Assembly: GCA_946613135.1 (NCBI GenBank)
Contig: CAMOFI010000003.1
Coordinates: forward strand, 1 to 41,569
Reading direction: 5' to 3'
Length of the DNA stretch: 41,569 bases
From: an uncultured Bacteroidales bacterium
GTDB taxonomy: Bacteria > Bacteroidota > Bacteroidia > Bacteroidales > P3
Shown: in pieces, positions 1 to 8,000 of the stretch
How the letters are laid out: every line of letters begins with the position of its first letter
How positions within the stretch are numbered: position 1 is the stretch's first letter
The notes under the pieces: generated by a model
The model's input: the letters and a program-made list of their open reading frames with translations, nothing else
What the model was told of the DNA's origin: nothing
Database searches by the model: none
Program-made: the position numbers and the translations under genes

Positions 1-204
1 GCCTCCATTCTTTTGACAGACAACAAGCAAATCATCGACCGTATCATCCATCGACTGAAGGTGTTCCACATCGTAAAACTCTATCAGGAATGCCAGTCCT
101 TTGTACTTGTGCAGATAGTTAAAAGCAGCCTGTCGGGACATCGCACAGCGTTGCCCAAAAGCCTGCACCGCAGCCGTAAGAAAAGGTATTTCATACTTGC
201 TCAT
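1..204 (-). CDS. DUF3791 family small protein (3' end outside the window)
   Basis: The minus strand reads open from an ATG at 204 through base 1 for 68 codons without a stop, so the C-terminus lies outside the window. The protein starts MSKYEIPFLTAAV and contains LHKYKGLAFLIEFYDVEH followed by a DDTVDDL helix and CQKNGG. This spacing is what I know from DUF3791 proteins, about 70 residues long, so only a few residues are probably missing. DUF3791 genes are often next to DUF3990 genes in gut Bacteroidota and Firmicutes; the function is unknown and the partner, if present, would be outside this window. A weak promoter -7 match (TAACTTCG, one mismatch) lies at 234-241. Confidence 0.75.
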   Translation of the reverse strand, partial: MSKYEIPFLTAAVQAFGQRCAMSRQAAFNYLHKYKGLAFLIEFYDVEHLQSMDDTVDDLLVVCQKNGG

Positions 205-313
205 AAACACTATCTGTCTACAATTTCGTTTTGCGAAGTTACACGTTTTATTTAATACAGCATAATATTTTTTTGAATGCAACAAAAGTGAGCCCATCTG
301 GACTTCCGTTGCG

Positions 314-360
314 GCGGATTTGTAATCCTACGCCACTTGATATAAGGATTTGCAATCCGC
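314..360. repeat. Imperfect inverted repeat in intergenic DNA
   Basis: Bases 314-328 (GCGGATTTGTAATCC) and 346-360 (GGATTTGCAATCCGC) are near-perfect inverted copies separated by 17 bases. Each arm is itself partly palindromic (GGATTTGTAATCC). It sits in the 340-base gap between the DUF3791 gene and kbl, outside any gene. It resembles dispersed REP-like elements of Bacteroidales chromosomes, but its copy number cannot be judged from one window. Confidence 0.5.
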
Positions 361-435
361 AAAACAATACACAAAAAACAATCGCCGGCGTAATCGATAT
401 TGTACTCGAAAAAAACCTCATTGAGGGATTTTAAC

Positions 436-472
436 AAAAAAGAGAGGGAGTTCCTGATTGAACTCCCTCTCT
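436..472 (-). terminator. Rho-independent terminator of kbl
   Basis: A perfect 13-base-pair stem (441-453 with 460-472, AGAGAGGGAGTTC) encloses a 6-base loop. On the minus strand it is followed by a T-rich tract (436-440, TTTTT then GTTAA). It lies about 70 bases past the kbl stop codon. Confidence 0.85.
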
Positions 473-545
473 TCGTTTGTGCCTATCCTTGTCGACGAAA
501 CCTTCGCGGAATTCGCTTCATTCGCCGACAGAAAAGATATGCCAT

Positions 546-1727
546 TTAGCCTTCAATTTCCTTGCGGACCTTCTTGAAGGCCTCGATGCACTTGTCGAGG
601 TGCTCGTGCTCGTGGGCAGCGCTGATCTGGACGCGGATGCGGGCCTGGCCTTTCGGCACGACGGGATAGTAGAAGCCGGTGACGAAGATGCCTTCTTCCT
701 GCATCTTGGCAGCGTACTGCTGACTCTTGGCGGCGTCGTAGATCATGACGGCGCAGATGGCGCTCTCCGAGGGCTTGCAGTCGAAGCCTTCTTCCTTCAT
801 GCGGCGCAGGAAGTAGTCGGTGTTCTCGTGCAGCTTGTCCTGCAGGGCGTTGGTCTCGCTCATCATCTCGAACATGCGGATGCCGGCGGCCACGAGGCCG
901 GGAGCCATCGAGTTGGAGAAGAGGTAGGGACGGCTGCGCTGACGCAGCATGTCGATGATTTCCTTCTTGCCGGTGGTGAAACCGCCCATGGCGCCGCCGA
1001 AGGCCTTGCCGAGGGTGCCGGTGAGGATCTCAATCTTGCCGCGCAGGTTGTAGCGCTCGGTGACGCCGCGGCCCGTCTTGCCGACCACGCCGGCCGAGTG
1101 GCTCTCGTCCACCATCACCATGGCGTCGTACTTGTTGGCCAGCTCGTAGATCTTGTCGAGCGGGCAGACGTTGCCGTCCATCGAGAAAACACCGTCGGTG
1201 ACGATGATGCGGAAGCGGTTCTTCTGAGCGGCCTTGAGTTGCTCTTCGAGGTCGGCCATGTCAGCGTTGGCGTAGCGGTAGCGCTGAGCCTTGCAGAGGC
1301 GGACACCGTCGATGATTGAGGCGTGGTTGAGGGCATCGCTGATGATAGCGTCCTCTTCTGTCAGCAGAGGCTCGAAAACACCGCCGTTGGCGTCGAAGCA
1401 GGCAGCGTAGAGGATGGTGTCCTCGGTGCCGAAGAACTCGGCGATTTTCTTTTCAAGCTGCTTGTGCAGATCCTGGCAGCCACAGATGAAGCGCACAGAG
1501 GCCATGCCGTAGCCACGTGCATCCATACCCTTTTTGGCAGCCTCGATAAGTTCGGGGTTGTCAGCGAGGCCAAGGTAGTTGTTGGCACAGAAGTTGAGGC
1601 ACTTCTTGCCTTTTACCATAATCTCTGCACCCTGGGGGCTTTCTATGATGCGTTCGTGTTTGTAAAGACCTGCGGCCTCGATGTCGGCCAGCTCTTTCTT
1701 GAGGTGTTCTTGAAACTTAGTATACAT
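546..1727 (-). CDS. kbl: Glycine C-acetyltransferase (2-amino-3-ketobutyrate CoA ligase)
   Basis: This 393-residue protein is a pyridoxal-phosphate enzyme of the alpha-oxoamine synthase family, full length for Kbl (about 395). It interconverts 2-amino-3-ketobutyrate plus CoA with glycine plus acetyl-CoA in threonine breakdown. The PLP lysine is K241 in TGTLGKAFGG. D207 and H210 in VDESHS contact the cofactor, and the N-terminal NNYLGLADNPEL and MASVRFICG motifs are typical of Kbl rather than BioF or serine palmitoyltransferase. The usual partner, threonine dehydrogenase, is not in this window. The gene appears monocistronic, with its own promoter and terminator. A related family member with a different active-site loop, serine palmitoyltransferase, lies at 39-40 kb. 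Confidence 0.95.
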   Translation of the reverse strand: MYTKFQEHLKKELADIEAAGLYKHERIIESPQGAEIMVKGKKCLNFCANNYLGLADNPELIEAAKKGMDARGYGMASVRFICGCQDLHKQLEKKIAEFFGTEDTILYAACFDANGGVFEPLLTEEDAIISDALNHASIIDGVRLCKAQRYRYANADMADLEEQLKAAQKNRFRIIVTDGVFSMDGNVCPLDKIYELANKYDAMVMVDESHSAGVVGKTGRGVTERYNLRGKIEILTGTLGKAFGGAMGGFTTGKKEIIDMLRQRSRPYLFSNSMAPGLVAAGIRMFEMMSETNALQDKLHENTDYFLRRMKEEGFDCKPSESAICAVMIYDAAKSQQYAAKMQEEGIFVTGFYYPVVPKGQARIRVQISAAHEHEHLDKCIEAFKKVRKEIEG

Positions 1728-1772
1728 AATTACAATATTTTATTGTTGTTTGATGCGTTTGTAAACGAGCAA

Positions 1773-1780
1773 CAAAAATA
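1773..1780 (-). promoter_or_regulatory. Candidate kbl promoter -7 element
   Basis: The minus strand reads TATTTTTG, a perfect match to the Bacteroidota TAnnTTTG element, about 45 bases upstream of the kbl start. The -33 element is only a T-rich stretch, so the match rests on the -7 box. Confidence 0.5.
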
Positions 1781-1904
1781 CATAAAAAATTTTAAATGGA
1801 AAAAGTTTATAGGTTAAAGTTAAAAGATTAAAGGTTAAAAGACAGGGTTTGTCAACTTGCTACTGAAAACGAGTGCCTCGGGCATATTGAGTTGTGTATG
1901 CAAA

Positions 1905-1933
1905 ATAACCCCGCACTGAGAGTGCGAGGTTAT
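1905..1933. terminator. Hairpin between the giant secreted gene and kbl
   Basis: A 13-base stem with one mismatch (1905-1917 with 1921-1933) and a 3-base loop. Read on the minus strand it is followed by a short TTTT. It lies beyond the stronger hairpin at 1992-2022 and may be a second terminator of the giant gene. The rest of 1728-2036 shows nothing else apart from the kbl promoter. Confidence 0.45.
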
Positions 1934-1988
1934 CAAGAATGTGCCTCTTCAAGGCAATTTTGGATTCCAATGAAAAGTCGAAGTGTTA

Positions 1989-2022
1989 AAGAGATTTTGC
2001 AGGCTGAACGCCTGCAAAATCT
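1989..2022 (-). terminator. Terminator of the giant T9SS protein gene
   Basis: A perfect 13-base-pair stem (1992-2004 with 2010-2022, AGATTTTGCAGGC) and a 5-base loop sit 15 bases past the stop codon of the minus-strand gene at 2037. The trailing T-run is short, so termination may be aided by the second hairpin at 1905-1933. Confidence 0.65.
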
Positions 2023-2036
2023 TCTCTTTTACCATT

Positions 2037-5000
2037 TTATTTAACAACCAGTTTGCGTACTATGTTAGAGTTTTGGGCCTTAACATGGACGAAGTATGCG
2101 CCCTGCATCAGCGAGCCGAGGTCGAGACGGAAAGTGCAACCCTCCTGACATTCGTTGATACTGTTGCGGTATACTGTGCGGCCACTAAGGTCGACGAGAG
2201 AGACCTCTATGACACCAGCCATACCGTTCAGACACAATGTAGTGTGGCCATTGGCAGGGTTAGGATAAAGGCTTACATCGGCAGGCTGGAGTGATGCTGA
2301 GCCGATTCCTTCGGTGCCGGTAGTGAACACGAGGCGTTGGCTCCATTGGCTGTGCTCCTGAGCGGTACAGTCGCTACGCACATACACCGAGTATTCTGTT
2401 TCGCTTTCCAAACCAGAGAGGAGGTAACTGTTGCCGCTCACGTTGCTGATGGAGGTACCCGTACCCTGGCTGAAATTGCCTATACCATACTCAATGGTAT
2501 ATGAGTTGCCGTTGCCGTTCCACGACAGTTGTGCTGTTGTTGCCGTCACCTCAGTCACCGTCACGTTGTCGGCAGCGAGGCATTCGAGAGTAGTGAAGGA
2601 AACCTCTTCGCTGAAGTCAGAGATCAAGCCGTTGTTGATGCAGCTGTCGGCAACAGAGACAGCATAGGTAATGTTGTTGTTCAGACCCGTTAGCGTGAAG
2701 GGGTGCGAAGTGGCTGTGACAATCTGGTAGCCCGCACCGTCATTGAGGCGGATGTACCACTGCGACTGCGGGTTGGTCGAAGACCAGTCGAGCGTCACCT
2801 GGTCATATCCCACACTGACAATTGTCGGAGTTGAAGGAGCGAGACAGGGGCGTGCGGTCGTTGAGAAAGAGCCTTCGGCCCATTCGGACATCACACCGGT
2901 GACGCAGAGTTGGCGAATGCGGAAGTCATAGTTGGTCAGTTCCTCGAGGTTGTTGATCTGGAAACTACCGAGGTTGTTGGTCGTGGTCACCTCTGTTGCT
3001 TCGGGCCAGTCGGCAGCATCGGCCTCTTTGACGGCCAGTTCGTAGGAGGTCGACATGCCGCGCCATGTTAAGGTAGCGCTCTGGTAGTCCACTGCCGTTG
3101 CGACGAGCGATACGGGTTCGGGGCAGTTGGCAGCACCGCAGGAGATAAGCTGCATAGCCGGACGGGAATTGTAGTTGTTGCGAGAACCCGAGAAACCCGA
3201 TGCGGGGTTGTAGGGGTTGATTTGCGAGATGGCGCTGCAGTAGCTGATGGTTTTCTTGCCGCTGCACGAAGCGGTGCGGAAGGTGAAGGACGAGGTTGCC
3301 GAGGCACCCGAGTTGTCGATCATGAAGACACAGATATTGTTGACGCCGTTCCAGACATAGTCGTTTTCGAAGTTGTAGTAGTTCCATCCCTTGGTAGCGT
3401 CGAGTCGGCCACTATAGACGCGTGTGGCAATGGTCGTGTCGAGAGAGAGTACGCTGTTGACGCTGCCGAAGGAGATGCGGTTTGTCGGCTGGAACCAGAT
3501 AGTGACGTCGTTTTTCACGTCGAGAGTGTCAGTGTGGTTGTAGAAGAATGCAATAGCCGAGATGTTGCCGATGCCGGCGAGTTCGGCGGAATCGATGATA
3601 AACTCAGTGAGCGAGTATTCGAAGAAAGTGCTTACAGGCATATAGTAACTTGTGCCGTTGCCGTTGCCTGTCGAGAAGCTGAGGGCATCCTCGCAGAAAG
3701 TAGTGCTGAACTGCACGGGAGCGCTCCAGTCGCTATAGCCGGTGTCGCTGCAGTGAGCACGCACGTAGAAGTCGTAGGTGGAGAGCGTGTCGAGGCCAGT
3801 GATGGTCACAGGGTGCGAAGTGGTAGTGATGGTGATTCCCTCACCTTGCGTGAAGCCTGCAGGTCCGTATTCGATTTCCCAATCGAGGGCGGTGGTCACA
3901 TCGGTCCAGTCGATGTTGAGGCTGGTGGTAGACTGCGAAGGCGAGACGATATTGGCGACAGGCATGCAGTCGGGCAGCTCTTCGATGAGGAGGTCGTCGA
4001 TGAAGTTGGGCGAGCCAATTCCGTCCATGGGATTGATGTTGTGGAAGGCAATTATGCGGCTGCTGCCAGAGTAGTTCTGGAACGATACGGAATGCGATAC
4101 GTATTGTCCTTCAGGGTCGTTGATTGTTGCTATCGGGACGAAAGTGTTGCCTTCGAGTACGCCGATCTGGATGCCGAAGTCAGAGTTGTTCACTTTGTGG
4201 TAGAAGGTGACCTGCACACGGTTGAGCGGCAGCGGAGTGGGAGGCAGAGCGAGGTAAGCCTCACGGCCCATGAACATGCTGTAGTTGCCGCTGTTGGCAC
4301 TGGAGGAGCCGTAGTAGAGTTGTGGATTGCGGGTGCCGTCATTGCCGAGGATCTGGTAGAGCCAGCAGTTGGGCAGATAGCTTGTGAAGCCGTTGTCACC
4401 CTGCGAGGTGGTGTAGCTGTCGAAGTTGTCGCTATAGGGCAACACGATGGGGTTGCAGGTAGTGTGGACAAGAGTGGTGACCGCCATGCTGGTGTCGCCA
4501 ACGAAGCAGAAGGCGCGTACGCTGACGGTGTACGATGTGTTGGCGGTGAGGCCTGTAAGCATGCAGTTGGTGTTGTATGCCACTATCGAAGTGTCCTGGC
4601 AGGAGACGATCCATGCCGTCTCGTCGCCATTCGAGGTCCACGAGACATAGATGCTGTCGTCGTAGGCAGTACAGTTCAGGTTGGACGGGGTCTGGCACGA
4701 GGTGTGGCGGAAGATGACGTTGTCGATGGCTGCCGGGTCGTCGTGCCCAAAAGCTATAGCGTGGTTGTACCAGCAGAAGATGAGTCGATAGATGCCCGGC
4801 GAGGTGATGTGTGCCTCGCTTTCGATAGTAGTCCATTGCGAGGTGTCGCCTACCAACTGGCTTCCGCCGTCGAGGGCTATCCATTCGAGCGGGAGCGAGG
4901 TCGATGTGAATCCGTTGGGAGCGTAGGTGCCGCCTTCGGGAGCAAAGCTGATGGGAGCAAGGGCGACGCGAAGGAAGTCGTAGCCAGCCTGTCCGTTGCT

Positions 5001-8000
5001 GCGCCAGTCGAAGCGGTAGTTGTAGTTGCCGGTATCGGGGAGAGAGAGGTTGACGAAGGCATAGCTGATGCCGGTAACATCGCGGTTGTAGGTATTGGTT
5101 GCGCCGCCGTCCTGCGAGATGTAGAGCGAGCTGTTGTCGCTGTTGCCGAGGGCGTTGCCTATGTACCAAGCGTTCTGATGGCTGCCGCTGCTGAAGTTCC
5201 ACTTGCCGTTTTGAGCCTCATCGTTAAACGAGCAGAGGAAAGGCAGGTCGAAATATGGGTCGGCAGTGGTGAAGGAGGCCATAGTCCAGTCGGCTGCCTC
5301 GTCGCATATAGGACGGACAAAGAAGTCGTATTTTGTCGAAGTGGCGAGGCCATTGATTGTGAAGGTCGACGAGGTTGAATAGACGAAGGTTCCTTGTCCC
5401 TGTTCAAAGCCGTGAGGACCATATTCCACATCCCACGAATTGGCACCCGCGTGGTCGGTCCAAGTGAGGGTAATGGAGTTAGTGTCGATGTTTGAAGCGG
5501 TGATGCCACTGACCGGCGGACAGAGAGGCATAATCTTGATTTCGATGTCGTCGATGCTGGCTTCCCAGTCGTCGTCGGGTCGGTCGGTTTTGATGGCTAT
5601 GCGGTTTCCGTCACCGTCATAATCGCTGAAGTAGACGGTATATTTGCGCCATGAGGTGATGCCGTTGATGATTACGGTATCGACGCCAACAAACGAAGAG
5701 CCAGTAGTGTCGCCATCGTTGATGACACCGACTTTGAACACTGGGGTCTGCGTTCCGCTGGAGGAGCGAGCCCAGAAGCTCATTTGCAGAGTGTTGATAG
5801 GCAGGGCTGCTGTGTCGATGACCGGCGTAGCGATAATTATCTCGTCGGCAGCGAGCTGGCTGAGATCGGCACTCCAGTTGAGGCCGCGCTCACCCGTATG
5901 GCAGTCGCTGTAGTAGCCATTCTCGTCGGAGATGTAGGGAATGCCGTAGTAGTTTGGAGCGTTGTTGAAGCGTGTCCAACAAGGTGCAAAGGCCGTGGAG
6001 AAGGCGCTGCCAGAAGAGAGGAGCTCGAAGCCTTCGATCCAGGGCGAGTACTTGATGATGCCGCACGAGGTGCGAACCTGAATTTCGACAGCTTCGCTGG
6101 TGTCGCTCCAGAGGAGGATGTTCTCATCGGAATATTCGCCGCAGATCTTGCGTAGGATGACGCTGTAGACCATTCCCGGGTTGAGTCCGCCAATGGCGAT
6201 AGAGTTGGATGTTGCAAGATAGGAGGTGTCGTTGATGTAGAGCATCCATCCGAGGCCCTCTTCGGAGTTGTTGTCCCAAGTAAGGACCAGCGAGTCGGCA
6301 GTGCTGAGCTGCGTGTTTTTGACGAAGCCGGTAGGACGCTTACAGCGAGGGATATATTCGACCTTGATGTCATCAATATAGGGGTAGCTGTATACGCTGT
6401 CGGGAGAGAGGAGCGTGATGCGTCCGTGACGCAGAGTCTCGAATTGGTCGGTGGAAAGCGTGGAGTCTTCAGCAAGGCTATTGAGCGGCAATTCGAGGAA
6501 TTGCCAGGAGTTGACCTCGTCGAGGACTATGGTGTCGAGCGGGAAGAAAGTTTCGATGTCGTCGACATCGGTCATGATGCCGAGCACCAGTTGGTGGTCA
6601 TAATTATGATTATTGCCGCTGTTGTATTCGCGCAGCATATAGAAGCTGATTTGCAGGGAGTCGATGGCCGGTTCGAATTCGGGCAGAGCCACCAGGCTGT
6701 ACGAATTGGCGTTCGAGAAGAGATAGAGGACCGAGCTGCGTCCCTGAACGTTCCAGGGGTAGATATATGGAACGTTGGGTCCGAGGGGGTTGTATTTTGT
6801 CCAGCAGGAGGGCACGATAGGAGAGGCTCCCACAGGCCATCCGTCGAAGTCCTCGGTATAGGGTACGGCTTGGGGCAGACACTTGGTGGTGAAGATGACA
6901 TCGGAATAGGGTTCGTCTTCACAGTCAGCCACTATGCGGATAGTGTAGGATGTGGAGGGAAGAAGATTGTTTATGGTAAAGTTGTAGAGTGTTGTTTCGT
7001 TGAAAAGGCTGAAAACAGAGTCGTCGATAGTGCGTACATAGATGCTCCATTGCTCCTCAGTAGCTCCCGGGATGAGAGTGAAGGAGGCTGATGTAGCCTC
7101 AATCTGGTTGATGGAGACCATAGGCGGATAGCATTCGCTTTCGTAGGCACATTCGGAGAATTGGAATATTACGTCGTTGCGGTAGGGATAGTTGTATTGC
7201 TCCATGAGCATATAGTTGTCGAAGGTGTACTCGTCGCTGTACATGCTTACGGTTTTGCCAGAAGCATTGTGGCAGCGGAAACGATAGGCCTCGTCGTGGT
7301 TGTCGCCCGAATAGTCGACAACGGCGACAACGAGACTGCTACGTCCGTCGTAGTTGATGAATCCCTCGTTGAAAGCGAAGGTGTTCCACCCTGCCGTGCA
7401 GTTGAGCGGACCGCTATAGACGAGTGTCAGATCGTTGGGATGGATGAAGTCGTTGTTGCTGATGGAGGTGCGATCGGTGAGACCCATATAAATGAAGCAG
7501 CTGTCCTTGGCTGTCATTGGGAGCGTGTCGGCGACATAGAAGAACGAGATGGCACTGATGGCGCCTAAGGTGTCGAGTTCGGCAGCAGTATAGAGCTGTT
7601 CGCTGAAGGAGTAGGGCTGCCAGTTGTGGACCGGCACTTCGAAGTGGTTGGAACTCGAAAAACCGGTGATGGTGTCGTTCCAGAGTCCAGAGCTGTTGAT
7701 TTCGTTGCAGCCTGTAAGCTTGGTGGTGAAGAAAGTGGTCACAACATTCGACAACTCCTCTCCATCGCAGCGTGCGGCAATGCGTAGTTCGTAAGTGGTG
7801 TTGTAGTAGAGGCCTGTGGCTAAGTAGTCGTGGCCGTTGGCATTGTAGGTTTGCCAGGTGTCTGACAGGGTATCACGGTATTGTATTTGAGCTCCGATGT
7901 AGTTGCCGACACGTCCGTTGTTCCAACGCATAAATGCTGCGCCTGCCGTAACGGCTGGAATCTCGAGGTCGCGGATGCGGCTGCATGCGGGAGTAAGTTC

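Noticed and set aside
477-1319. 280-codon open frame opposite kbl
   Set aside because: It is antisense to a well-supported enzyme gene and its translation is a repetitive A/V/H/L-rich shadow.
3222-5378. 718-codon open frame on the plus strand
   Set aside because: It lies wholly antisense to the giant T9SS gene. Its translation is low-complexity V/E/G/R-rich with no family likeness; it reflects codon bias of the real gene.
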